This document shows, in pieces, positions 1 to 7,064 of a DNA stretch of 7,524 nucleotides; positions within the stretch are counted from its first letter, which is position 1, and every line of letters begins with the position of its first letter. The stretch spans positions 1 through 7,524 of the forward strand of contig JALOSP010000052.1 of the NCBI GenBank assembly GCA_025458365.1. The letters run 5' to 3'. The DNA comes from Hyphomonadaceae bacterium (GTDB lineage: Bacteria > Pseudomonadota > Alphaproteobacteria > Caulobacterales > Aquidulcibacteraceae). The translations under genes were made by a program, and so were the position numbers. Under the pieces are notes generated by a model. It did no database searches, had not been told where the DNA came from, and was given only the letters and a program-made list of their open reading frames with translations.

Positions 1-14
1 AGGCTCTTCTTCAT
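1..14 (-). CDS. Possible start of next gene, cut by window edge
   Basis: On the minus strand an ATG lies one base past the thiolase stop, and the frame stays open for the few codons left (Met-Lys-Lys-Ser). A GAGG stretch inside the last codons of the thiolase gene lies about 9 bases before this ATG and could serve as its ribosome binding site. This spacing is typical of translationally coupled operon genes. Only four full codons are visible, so no product can be named and the start may be chance. Confidence 0.25.
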
Positions 15-15
15 C

Positions 16-1215
16 TCAGTAGACCTCGAACAGGCCGGCTGCGCCCATGCCGCCGCCAACACACATGGTGACCACGCCCCACTTCACGTTCTGCCCTGCG
101 GCCTTGCGGCGGCGGCCTTCCAGGAGGATGTGGCCGGTCAAGCGGGCGCCCGTCATGCCGTAGGGATGACCGATAGCAATTGAGCCGCCGTTGACATTGT
201 ACTTCTCGGGGTCGATCCCCAGCGTGTCGCGGCAGTAGAGGCACTGGCTGGCAAACGCCTCGTTCAGTTCCCACAGGTCGATGTCGTCAACTGTGAGGCC
301 ATGACGCTCCAGCAGGCGCGGCACGGCAAATACCGGCCCGATGCCCATCTCTTCCGGCGCGCAGCCTGCCACCGCAAACCCGGCGAACCGGCCCAACGGC
401 TCGATCCCGCGTTGTTCGGCGACCTTGCCATCCATCACGACGACAGCCGCCGCGCCATCCGACAGTTGGCTGGCATTGCCTGCGGTGACGAAATTGCCTG
501 GCCCCCGCACCGGGTTCAGCCCTGCCAGCCCTTCCAATGTCGTGTCAGGACGGTTGCATTCATCACGGTCCACAACGACCTCGACTATCGATGTTTCGCC
601 GGTTGCCTTGTCGGTCTTGCCCATTTTGGTGGCCATCGGCACGATTTCGTCAGCAAACAGCCCGGCGGCCTGTGCCGCGGCCATGCGCTGCTGGCTGCGA
701 AGGGCGTATTCGTCCTGCGCATCGCGGCTGACGCCATAGCGCCCGGCCACCAGATCGGCGGTTTCGATCATCGGCATCCACAGCTGCGGCATGGTCGCCA
801 TCAGCTTTTCTTCCTGAAAATTCTTCAGGTTCATCCCGCCCATCTGGACCAGCGAAATGCTCTCGACCCCGCCGCCGATGGCCACCGGCGCTCCTTCGGT
901 CATGACATACTGGCTGGCCATGGCGATGGTCTGCAGACCAGACGAGCAGAACCGGTTGACTGTGGTGCCGCTGGTGGTGACCGGGCAACCCGCCCACATG
1001 GCCGCATTGCGTGCCACATTGTGACCGGTGGCGCCTTCGGGCTGGCCTGCACCGATGAACACGTCCTCGATTTCACCGGCATCGATCCCTGCGCGCGCAA
1101 TCGCGTGCTGGATGGCATGACCGGCCATCGCGGCACCATGGGTCATGTTGAAGCCGCCGCGCATCGACTTGGCAAGACCGGTCCGGGCTGTTGATACGAT
1201 GACAGCGTCGCGCAT
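16..1215 (-). CDS. Thiolase (acetyl-CoA C-acyltransferase / acetyltransferase)
   Basis: A complete 399-residue thiolase, the usual length for the family. It joins or splits acyl-CoA and acetyl-CoA by a Claisen-type reaction, either in beta-oxidation (3-ketoacyl-CoA cleavage) or in acetoacetyl-CoA formation, in the cytoplasm. All catalytic parts are visible: the nucleophile Cys90 in VNRFCSSG, the NEAFA loop at 318-322, His350 in the GHP motif within [17 protein letters not shown] (342-358), and the second catalytic Cys385 in [10 protein letters not shown] near the C-terminus. The usual Ser of GHPxGxSG is Thr here, a conservative change. The ATG start is supported by GGAAGGAA (1223-1230) about 8 bases upstream and by the family-typical N-terminus ([11 protein letters not shown]). 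It is divergent from the kinase gene. Motifs cannot separate a degradative FadA-type enzyme from a biosynthetic acetoacetyl-CoA thiolase, so no symbol is given. Confidence 0.95.
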   Translation of the reverse strand: MRDAVIVSTARTGLAKSMRGGFNMTHGAAMAGHAIQHAIARAGIDAGEIEDVFIGAGQPEGATGHNVARNAAMWAGCPVTTSGTTVNRFCSSGLQTIAMASQYVMTEGAPVAIGGGVESISLVQMGGMNLKNFQEEKLMATMPQLWMPMIETADLVAGRYGVSRDAQDEYALRSQQRMAAAQAAGLFADEIVPMATKMGKTDKATGETSIVEVVVDRDECNRPDTTLEGLAGLNPVRGPGNFVTAGNASQLSDGAAAVVVMDGKVAEQRGIEPLGRFAGFAVAGCAPEEMGIGPVFAVPRLLERHGLTVDDIDLWELNEAFASQCLYCRDTLGIDPEKYNVNGGSIAIGHPYGMTGARLTGHILLEGRRRKAAGQNVKWGVVTMCVGGGMGAAGLFEVY

Positions 1216-1222
1216 GGTGGTT

Positions 1223-1230
1223 TTCCTTCC
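1223..1230 (-). promoter_or_regulatory. Ribosome binding site of the thiolase gene
   Basis: The minus strand reads GGAAGGAA here, with the AGGA core 8 bases before the ATG at 1215. This fixes the thiolase start at that ATG. Confidence 0.6.
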
Positions 1231-1315
1231 CTGTGTTGAGCATGCAGACAGTCTTTCTTCAGCGACTGTGCTGCATCTGTCCTACCGGAGCCTGCGATAA
1301 ACGCAATCGACCTGA

Positions 1316-1344
1316 TTGCCACCAACACCAACTCAAACAACAAT
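1316..1344 (+). promoter_or_regulatory. Candidate sigma-70-type promoter for the sensor kinase
   Basis: TTGCCA (1316-1321; five of six matches to TTGACA) is followed after exactly 17 bases by AACAAT (1339-1344; four of six matches to TATAAT). Transcription would begin near 1351 and give a leader of about 85 bases. This is a pattern match only; alphaproteobacterial promoters are often degenerate. Confidence 0.3.
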
Positions 1345-1423
1345 CACAGGTTGTGGTCAATCTGATGTGCACAGCCGGTAACCCCTCGTTGAGGATGTTT
1401 GCTGCACTGTGTCGCGTCACGAC

Positions 1424-1428
1424 AGGAG
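1424..1428 (+). promoter_or_regulatory. Ribosome binding site deciding the kinase start
   Basis: AGGAG lies 7 bases before GTG 1436, in the kinase frame. An earlier in-frame GTG at 1409 has no such site and would add nine residues (MSRHDRRLC) unlike the usual N-terminus. The ATG at 1432 is out of frame and soon reaches a stop. Confidence 0.65.
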
Positions 1429-1435
1429 ATTATGT

Positions 1436-3556
1436 GTGATCGTCGCGCCACTGCCTACCAATGAAGCCCGGCGGCTTGCAGCCCTGTTGGACCTTGGCAT
1501 TCTCGACACGGAGCCTGAGGCAGCGCTGGATGGGCTGGTTGCCTGTGTCGCGCAGGCGACGGGCGCGCCCATCGCGCTTGTGTCTCTGATCGACCAGAAC
1601 CGGCAGTGGTTCAAGGCGAAGGTCGGCCTCGAAGCCGACGAGACCGGCCGGGATGTTGCGTTCTGTGCCCATGCGATCCTTGCAGACGAGCCGCTGGTGG
1701 TGTGTGATTCCCTCTCTGATGTCCGGTTTGCAGACAATCCGCTGGTGGTGGGCGACCCCCATGTGAAGAGCTATCTTGGCGTCCCGATCAAGGCGCCCGG
1801 CGGCGAACTGATCGGAACATTGTGCGCCATCGACCGCCAGCCCCATCAATGGACGCAGGCAGAGGTCGATCAAGTCCAGATGCTGGCCAATCTGGTGTCG
1901 GCGTTGTTGCGCCAGCGCAAGGCGATGCTGGAGGTCCGCCAGCTGAGTGCCCGCGTGCACCGTCTTGGCGAGACGCTGCAGTTCGAGCAATCGATGCTGG
2001 AGAAGGTCGCCAATCTGACAGGCATTGCAACCTGGTATTTCGACATCGCCGCCAACACCCTCGTCTGGAGCAGCAAGGCCCGCCAGCTGCATGGTGTCGA
2101 TGACAGCCACGAACCGACCCTGACAACGGCCCTCGACTATTTCGAAGGCGAAGCACGCCATGTGCTGTGCGACGCCATCGATGCCACCTTGTCTGATGGT
2201 CGCTGGTTCGACCTCGAGCTGCCGTTTGGCAGCGGTCCGGGTGACCGGTGGGTGCGGGTCAGCGGCAAACCGGTCATGGTGGATGGCCAGATTGTCCGGC
2301 TTCTCGGCGCCTATCAGGACATCACCGCCCACCGCGAGCACCAGAAGGCCCTGACCGAAGCCCTGATCGCGGCGGACGAGGCGTCCAAAGCCAAGATGAC
2401 CTTCCTCGCCAACATGAGCCACGAGATCCGGACCCCGCTCAATGGGATCATCGGGATCGCCGACGCCATGAAGCGCACGCCACTGGAACCGCGCCAGAAG
2501 GAGATGGTGGACCTTGTCGCGCTTTCAGGCTCCAGCCTGCAACGGCTGCTCGATGATCTGCTCGACATGTCCAAGATCGATGCCGGCGGTCTCAGTCTGG
2601 AGCAGGGCGCCGTGGACGTGGCTTCCGTGGTGCGCAGCGCCAGCGAGTTGCACCGGGCCAAGGCGGAGGCCAAGGGCCTTTCCCTGTCGGTGCACGACAG
2701 CTTGCCGCATGGCTTGCGGTACAAGGCAGATGCGGTGCGGATCCGCCAGATCGTGTCCAATCTGGTCTCCAATGCGATCAAGTTCACAGCTGCGGGCTCG
2801 GTGCGCGTCGAGATCGGCCCGGGACCTGCCGGGATGGTCAGTCTGGCAGTCACCGACACCGGGATCGGCTTCGACGAAGCTACGGGCAGGCGGCTGTTCG
2901 AGCGGTTCGAACAGGCCGATGGCTCCACTACCCGCCTCTACGGCGGCACCGGCCTTGGTCTGTCGATCTGCAAGGCCTTGTGCGAGTTGATGGGTGGAAA
3001 AATCAGTGCGACCGCAACACCCGGCGCAGGAAGCAGGTTCGAGGCGTTACTGTCGCTCGAGCCAATTGCAGGGCAATGTGAGCCACACACGAAAACCCCT
3101 GAAGCCCCGCTCGGCTCAATGGGCCCCGCCGGGGACGAACGCCAACCTTTGCGGGTCTTGCTGGCCGAGGACCATCCGGTGAACCAGCGTGTGGTCAGCA
3201 TGATGCTGGAACCTCTGGGCGCTGAGGTCATTCTGGCCGCCAATGGGTTGGAAGCCGTGGCCCACTTCTCGCAAGCGCGCTACGATCTGGTGCTGATGGA
3301 CATGGCCATGCCGGAGATGGACGGGTTGCAGGCCACGCGTCTGATCCGCCAGTGGGAAGCCGACCATGGCCAGCCCCGGACGCCTGTCGCGATGCTGTCT
3401 GCCAACGCGATGCAGCAACATCTTGATGCCGCTCGTGACGCAGGGTGTGATGGCCATATCGCAAAACCGGTTACGGCCGACCAGCTGATCCGCGGGATCA
3501 GCGAGGCCATGAACTCGGTGGCCAGTATGCTGTCAGATGAGGTGCGCGCGGCCTGA
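1436..3556 (+). CDS. Cytoplasmic hybrid sensor histidine kinase (GAF-PAS-HisKA-HATPase-REC)
   Basis: A 706-residue protein read from GTG 1436. Domains in order: GAF at about 10-158 (FCAHAI, D-x-RFADNPLV, GTLCAID, typical of GAF-first kinases starting PLPTNEARRLAALLDLGILD); a short coiled-coil linker; PAS at about 191-300 (WYFDIAANTLVW to GAYQDITAHRE); HisKA at about 318-383 with phospho-acceptor His329 in NMSHEIRTPLNG; HATPase at about 430-545 with N-box Asn446, Asp474 of DTGIG and the GGTGLGLS lid at 503-510; receiver at about 572-695 with Glu578/Asp579, phospho-acceptor Asp622, Ser655 and Lys677. All residues needed for autophosphorylation and transfer to the receiver are present. There are no membrane helices, so it should sense an internal signal; the ligand cannot be read. 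No HPt domain or separate response regulator is in the window, so phosphate presumably passes to an HPt protein encoded elsewhere. It lies 80 bases before the ABC ATPase gene on the same strand, which hints at a link but does not prove an operon. Confidence 0.93.
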   Translation: MIVAPLPTNEARRLAALLDLGILDTEPEAALDGLVACVAQATGAPIALVSLIDQNRQWFKAKVGLEADETGRDVAFCAHAILADEPLVVCDSLSDVRFADNPLVVGDPHVKSYLGVPIKAPGGELIGTLCAIDRQPHQWTQAEVDQVQMLANLVSALLRQRKAMLEVRQLSARVHRLGETLQFEQSMLEKVANLTGIATWYFDIAANTLVWSSKARQLHGVDDSHEPTLTTALDYFEGEARHVLCDAIDATLSDGRWFDLELPFGSGPGDRWVRVSGKPVMVDGQIVRLLGAYQDITAHREHQKALTEALIAADEASKAKMTFLANMSHEIRTPLNGIIGIADAMKRTPLEPRQKEMVDLVALSGSSLQRLLDDLLDMSKIDAGGLSLEQGAVDVASVVRSASELHRAKAEAKGLSLSVHDSLPHGLRYKADAVRIRQIVSNLVSNAIKFTAAGSVRVEIGPGPAGMVSLAVTDTGIGFDEATGRRLFERFEQADGSTTRLYGGTGLGLSICKALCELMGGKISATATPGAGSRFEALLSLEPIAGQCEPHTKTPEAPLGSMGPAGDERQPLRVLLAEDHPVNQRVVSMMLEPLGAEVILAANGLEAVAHFSQARYDLVLMDMAMPEMDGLQATRLIRQWEADHGQPRTPVAMLSANAMQQHLDAARDAGCDGHIAKPVTADQLIRGISEAMNSVASMLSDEVRAA

Positions 3557-3636
3557 CAGTCGGTTGTGCATGTAGTCTCAGCTTAACCTGTGTCACTCAC
3601 TGTTCAGCCTTGACGCTCATGTTATCAGGCCATTCC
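3557..3636 (+). other. Spacer between kinase and ABC ATPase genes
   Basis: Eighty bases with no intrinsic terminator (no stable stem followed by a T run) and no convincing promoter. The absence of a terminator permits read-through from the kinase gene into the exporter genes but does not show it. Confidence 0.4.
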
Positions 3637-4383
3637 ATGTCTCAACCCGCCCTTGAACTCATCGATCTGACCAAGACATTCGGCGACAACCGTGCCGTGG
3701 ACGGCATCAGCCTGACTCTGCCCAAGGGCCGGTTCCAGGCACTTCTGGGCGCCAATGGCGCAGGCAAGACCACCACCATGCGCCTGATTGCAGGCCTGCT
3801 GTTGCCCGATACCGGTGTCGTCAAGATTCATGGCACCAGCATTGCCGATGATCCGATTGCGGCAAGACGCACCATCGCCTGGCTGCCGGACGAGCCATTG
3901 ATCTATGACAAGCTGTCGCCGGTCGAATATCTGGAGTTCATCGCGGGGCTCTGGCAGCTGGACCGGGCGAGGGCCGAAGCCGATGCGGTGGCTTTGCTGG
4001 AAACCCTGGACCTCTGGTCTGTGCGGCATGACCGGTGCGAAGGCTTCTCGCGCGGGATGCGCCAGAAGACGGCGCTCGCAGGTGCGCTGCTGCACAATCC
4101 CACGATCCTGTTGATGGATGAGCCGTTCTCCGGCCTCGATGCGGCGATCACCCGACAGGTGAAGGACTTGCTGCTGGCCCGGGTCGATGGCGGCGCGACC
4201 GTGGTGCTGACCACCCATGTCATGGAAATCGCGGAGCGTCTGGCCGAACGGATTGCCATCGTGGACAAGGGCAGGGTCCGTGCCGAAGGCACGATGGCCG
4301 ACCTGCGCGAGGCCCATGGCAAGCCGGCCAGCACACTGGAAGAAATCTTCATCGACCTGATCGACAACCGCATGACGGTGTGA
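3637..4383 (+). CDS. ABC exporter ATP-binding protein, EcsA-like
   Basis: A 248-residue single-domain ATPase that would drive the membrane subunits encoded downstream. Visible motifs: Walker A GANGAGKTT (38-46), signature FSRGMRQK (137-144) in place of LSGGQ, Walker B ILLMDEP (157-163) with catalytic Glu162, D-loop SGLD, and switch His194 in LTTHVMEIAERL. The Q-loop reads WLPDEPLIYDKLSP around residue 85, with Pro-Asp where Gln is usual. The degenerate signature, the LPDEP loop and the tail (RAEGTMADLREAHG, then LEEIFIDLID) closely match what I recall of Bacillus EcsA, the ATPase of an ABC-2-type exporter. ATG 3637 was chosen because translation there gives the normal N-terminus (SQPALELIDLTKTFGD) with a weak AGG 7 bases upstream; an in-frame ATG at 3619 and a TTG at 3610 are alternatives. 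The substrate is unknown. Confidence 0.9.
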   Translation: MSQPALELIDLTKTFGDNRAVDGISLTLPKGRFQALLGANGAGKTTTMRLIAGLLLPDTGVVKIHGTSIADDPIAARRTIAWLPDEPLIYDKLSPVEYLEFIAGLWQLDRARAEADAVALLETLDLWSVRHDRCEGFSRGMRQKTALAGALLHNPTILLMDEPFSGLDAAITRQVKDLLLARVDGGATVVLTTHVMEIAERLAERIAIVDKGRVRAEGTMADLREAHGKPASTLEEIFIDLIDNRMTV

Positions 4384-4451
4384 CCGCCGTCACCTGGCTC
4401 ACCAACTGTCCCGTCCAGCCTCAGGACCTTGACCGCGCCTCGCGCATATGA

Positions 4452-4487
4452 GCAACTCTTGAAGTTGCAAGACCACCCTCGGGTGGT
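4452..4487 (+). promoter_or_regulatory. Two tandem hairpins in the leader of the membrane-protein gene
   Basis: In the 129-base gap after the ATPase stop, GCAACT (4452-4457) pairs with AGTTGC (4463-4468) over a five-base loop. Three bases later ACCACC (4472-4477) pairs with GGTGGT (4482-4487) over the loop CCTC-G region (4478-4481). There is no T tract, so this is not a standard terminator. It could protect or process the mRNA, attenuate, or tune translation of the next gene. CCCTC at 4476-4480 can instead pair with GAGGG (4502-4506), which overlaps the Shine-Dalgarno site. The function is inferred. Confidence 0.35.
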
Positions 4488-4500
4488 GGTGGCGCCGGTC

Positions 4501-4505
4501 GGAGG
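4501..4505 (+). promoter_or_regulatory. Ribosome binding site deciding the membrane-protein start
   Basis: A near-perfect GGAGG lies 7 bases before ATG 4513. The earlier in-frame TTG at 4429 has only an AGGA about 2 bases upstream, too close to work well. Confidence 0.65.
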
Positions 4506-4512
4506 GCTCGTG

Positions 4513-5439
4513 ATGCTGGGTGAACGCAAGGTGCTCGTCGGTGTGGATGGATTGGTTTCCGTCTCCCTGGTCACCGCTGTCATGATCGCAGCACGGTCGC
4601 TGCTTGAGGTCGCGAGGATCTTGGTCTTGCGCCCTGTGGCGGTGCTGCTGCCGGTTGTGCTGGTTGCGGTCATCATCTCGACTTTCGAAACCGATGTCTT
4701 GCCCGGCGTTTTGGCCGGGCTCCAAGGCACCGCCATCTGGGCCGCTGTGGGCGGTGGCCTCTCGCCGGAAGTCCTCACGCTGCCACTTCGGATCCTGAGT
4801 GTGCTGGTGGCAGCAGGCCTGTCGCTTTGGGTTGCAGTCTGTGTCGTGCTGCACCGGTCGGGTCGCTGGCAAGGCGTGTCGCTGGCGCAGGCGGGCATGA
4901 CGGGGGCCATGCTTGTCAGAACCGCTGTCGCAATGTTGCTGGTGGGCGTTTTTTGGGCCGCAACTTTGATCGTTTCAATGATTGTCATCTCGGTGGCGGG
5001 TTCCATCGTGTCAGTCTTCACCGGTCCACCGACGCCGGCTGACCGGTTGGGCAGCGCCAATGCGTGGGCAGCGCTGGCGGCTGTCAGCCAGAGCCTGCTG
5101 GTTTTCGTCTTGATGTGCGCCGCTTCGGCCTGGCTGTTGCTGGTTCTGCCCAAAGCCGTCCTGGCCCCAGAAGCGGGCTGGTCGTCCCGCGAGATGATCG
5201 CACGGCATTTTGGTGCCGCGCTTGTATCGGTCGGCGTGCTTCAGGCGATCGAGCTGCTTGCCGGCCACCTCCTGGCTCTGGGTCCATCAGCGGTGGCCGG
5301 AGTTGCAGAACAGGTCATCATGATCATTGTGTCGATTGCGCTGGTAGCGGTCTCGGTCAGTTATTTCGAGATCGCCACGGGGACCGCTGGTGACCAGCCA
5401 GCAGAACCAGACCAGGATGTGGCGCCTGCTCATTCCTGA
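4513..5439 (+). CDS. Multi-helix membrane protein, possible ABC exporter accessory subunit
   Basis: A 308-residue hydrophobic protein read from ATG 4513, chosen for its strong GGAGG site; the frame is open back to TTG 4429, which would give 336 residues. Membrane segments are likely near 38-58, 94-114, 138-168 (long, perhaps with a kink), 188-215, 235-257 and 263-285, with a possible short one near 12-27. It ends in a polar, acidic tail (GDQPAEPDQDVAPAHS). I recognise no catalytic motif and no ABC-2 signature. The general plan, with a basic/aromatic stretch before a central helix pair (LPKAVLAPEAGWSSREMIARHFG, about 212-234) and a last helix ending SYFEIATG, loosely recalls six-helix proteins annotated as glycerophosphoryl diester phosphodiesterase membrane-domain-like. 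Its place between the ATPase and permease genes, with about 21 bases to the permease, suggests a helper of the same exporter. That role is inference. Confidence 0.8.
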   Translation: MLGERKVLVGVDGLVSVSLVTAVMIAARSLLEVARILVLRPVAVLLPVVLVAVIISTFETDVLPGVLAGLQGTAIWAAVGGGLSPEVLTLPLRILSVLVAAGLSLWVAVCVVLHRSGRWQGVSLAQAGMTGAMLVRTAVAMLLVGVFWAATLIVSMIVISVAGSIVSVFTGPPTPADRLGSANAWAALAAVSQSLLVFVLMCAASAWLLLVLPKAVLAPEAGWSSREMIARHFGAALVSVGVLQAIELLAGHLLALGPSAVAGVAEQVIMIIVSIALVAVSVSYFEIATGTAGDQPAEPDQDVAPAHS

Positions 5440-5460
5440 TCAAGACTTTTGTGGCACGCC

Positions 5461-7041
5461 ATGGTCATGAAACGTGCTGATGCCCCGGCCCCGAAACACC
5501 TGTTGCGCAAACCGCTCTTGCCGCCGGGGTCGCTGGCCTGGTTGAGCCTGCACTATACACGGCTGACCATGCGACGCCGGGCGGGCGATCTCACACCTGC
5601 GCGCATCGGGGTCATGCTCGGGCTGGCCATTGTTCTGGTCGGTGTCATGCTGGCAGCCAGCTGGCAGGTTGCCCGACTGCTCGGCAATCCCGCAACAAGC
5701 CTGCGGACCGAACTGGTGACAGGCGGGTCGATGGGAGCTTTCATTGCCCTGCTGCTGTTCTCCAGTGGCCTGGTCAATACCGCGCAATCGATTGGCGAGC
5801 GCAGCGATCTTGATCTGCTGCTGAGTGCGCCACAGCGGCCTGAACGGACTGCGGCGGCCCGGCTTCTGGGCGCGACGGCTGCGGCCAGCATTTTTCCCCT
5901 GATCATTGCCTGCTGCACGCTTCTATTGCCAGCGATCCTGGTGTCGCCGACCTATGCGCTCTCGCTGGTGTCGGTTGTCGGTGTGGCATTGGCCTGTGCG
6001 GGTCTCGGTCAGGTAGTCGTGGTGCCGCTGCATGCGATGCTGGGGGCTTCGCGCGCACGCCTTGCAGCGCAAGTCCTGGCGATTTCGGTCACGGCCGGTC
6101 CGATCATCTGGTTCAACGCCCAGGCGGCAGGCCAGGAGGGCGCCAGCATGCGCACTGCCTTGCAGGCCAGTGTCGGCTCGTGGATCGATGTCTGGCCGCT
6201 GATGGGCTGGTTTGCAGAAGCCATGCTGGGCCGTCCGGCTCAGGCGGTCAGCCTGTTTCTGGGTGGAGCACTGGTGTTTGCCGTGATCACCCGTCTGCTG
6301 GGGCAGACTTTTGCCATGCATGCCGCCACGGCCGGCCCGGTTGTGCGCAAGGGCTCCAGCACAAAGCCTGTCCGGTTCGGGGCGAGCGACCTGCTCGGGG
6401 CAGCGATGCGCAAGGAGTGGCGGTCGATCGTCCGAGACCCTTGGCTGATCACGCAATTGGGCATGCAGGGCTTCGCGCTGGTTCCGATCATCATCGTGAT
6501 CCAGGGCATGGGCGGGCTGGCAGCCGTGCAACCCGTCGTGATGATGGCTGTCGTGACCATGATGGTGTTGTTTTCCGGTCAGATCGCAGCCAGCCTGTCC
6601 TGGGTGACCGCCTCGACAGAACAGGCACAAGACCTGCTGGACGCCGCCCCGGTCGCCCGTTCGACAATGGTTCTGGCCAAGGCGTTGACTGCGATTGCGT
6701 GTGCCATGATCGTGATTGTCGGCCTGTCGGCCTGGACCCTCTGGGGCAGCGGACTGTGGGCGGCCCAGGTTGTTCTGGTCACTGCATCGCTCAATGCGGT
6801 ATGTGTGGTGCTTATCGAACTCTGGCGGCCAAAACCGTCACGGCGTGACCGGATGATGCGGGCTGGTGACCGGTCAATCCTGTCAATCGGCTACGCGATG
6901 CTGTCCGGCATCGGCTGGGGTCTGACAGGATCTTGCCTGTTCATGCAGGCGTGGTTCGCCGCGCTCGTGCCTGCTGTATTTGCCGCTGGTCTCACTGCCA
7001 TCGCCTGGTGGACATCCCCTGCCCGCCGGGCCGAGCGCTGA
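5461..7041 (+). CDS. ABC-2-type exporter permease with duplicated halves
   Basis: A 526-residue integral membrane protein and the likely translocation partner of the ATPase. About 12 helices are visible in two groups, near 50-71, 88-108, 139-161, 168-190, 201-219 and 259-281, then near 336-358, 361-384, 404-426, 431-451, 481-501 and 504-521, separated by a charged cytoplasmic stretch (about 282-335). That stretch holds KEWRSIVRDPWL, a KE..RD-P motif common in such permeases. Each half carries a similar post-helix segment, ERSDLDLLLSAPQRPERTAAARLLGA (first part about 113-122) and EQAQDLLDAAPVARSTMVLAKALTA (starting about 387), with the LL..AP core shared. This points to an internal duplication, so one chain may supply a whole pore. 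No strong ribosome binding site precedes ATG 5461; TTG 5449 and ATG 5467 are alternatives, and translation may be coupled to the gene ending at 5439. The substrate is unknown. Confidence 0.85.
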   Translation: MVMKRADAPAPKHLLRKPLLPPGSLAWLSLHYTRLTMRRRAGDLTPARIGVMLGLAIVLVGVMLAASWQVARLLGNPATSLRTELVTGGSMGAFIALLLFSSGLVNTAQSIGERSDLDLLLSAPQRPERTAAARLLGATAAASIFPLIIACCTLLLPAILVSPTYALSLVSVVGVALACAGLGQVVVVPLHAMLGASRARLAAQVLAISVTAGPIIWFNAQAAGQEGASMRTALQASVGSWIDVWPLMGWFAEAMLGRPAQAVSLFLGGALVFAVITRLLGQTFAMHAATAGPVVRKGSSTKPVRFGASDLLGAAMRKEWRSIVRDPWLITQLGMQGFALVPIIIVIQGMGGLAAVQPVVMMAVVTMMVLFSGQIAASLSWVTASTEQAQDLLDAAPVARSTMVLAKALTAIACAMIVIVGLSAWTLWGSGLWAAQVVLVTASLNAVCVVLIELWRPKPSRRDRMMRAGDRSILSIGYAMLSGIGWGLTGSCLFMQAWFAALVPAVFAAGLTAIAWWTSPARRAER

Positions 7042-7047
7042 TCGCAC

Positions 7048-7064
7048 GGACCGTCAGACCGTCC
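7048..7064. repeat. Imperfect palindrome between convergent genes
   Basis: GGAC-C-GTC-A-GAC-C-GTCC is centred on 7056 with two C:C mismatches. It sits where the permease gene ends (7041) and overlaps the stop of the convergent gene (7054). It also contains ACCGTC twice. It could be part of a two-way transcription end point, but the paired arms are short and there is no T run, so the role is uncertain. Confidence 0.25.

Larger units (their letters stand above)
1216..1435. other. Divergent intergenic region, thiolase / sensor kinase
   Basis: About 220 bases without a convincing gene, AT-richer than its surroundings, between divergently read genes. It must hold the promoters for both sides. Visible elements are a candidate plus-strand promoter (1316-1344), a short inverted repeat TGCG-ATAAA-CGCA (1293-1305) that could be a weak operator, and an 8-base palindrome TGTGCACA (about 1366-1373). 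The two repeats are short enough to be chance. An eleven-codon frame beginning at ATG 1432 ends at 1464 inside the kinase gene and is not thought to be a gene. Confidence 0.5.

Noticed and set aside
301..1194. A 297-codon open frame on the plus strand across the thiolase
   Set aside because: The minus-strand thiolase has every catalytic motif. This frame gives a His- and Arg-rich translation with no family likeness.
1430..2422. A 330-codon open frame on the minus strand across the GAF and PAS region
   Set aside because: It is antisense to the sensor kinase, whose domains are clear, and its translation shows no recognisable motif.
4472..4487. A rho-independent terminator after the ATPase gene
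   Set aside because: The stem is only six pairs and is followed by GGTGGCGCC rather than a run of T.
4429..4512. An N-terminal extension of the membrane protein from TTG 4429
   Set aside because: The TTG has only an AGGA about two bases upstream and the extension runs through the hairpin region, whereas ATG 4513 has a strong GGAGG at ideal spacing.
3903..5153. A 416-codon open frame on the minus strand across the ATPase and membrane-protein genes
   Set aside because: It is antisense to the conserved ATPase. Its translation is rich in Ser, Thr, Arg and Pro with no domain or helix pattern, as expected from the antisense of GC-rich coding DNA.
5923..6630. A 235-codon open frame on the minus strand across the permease
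   Set aside because: It is antisense to a clear multi-helix protein, and its composition (His, Asp, Gln, Arg rich) is that of a shadow frame.
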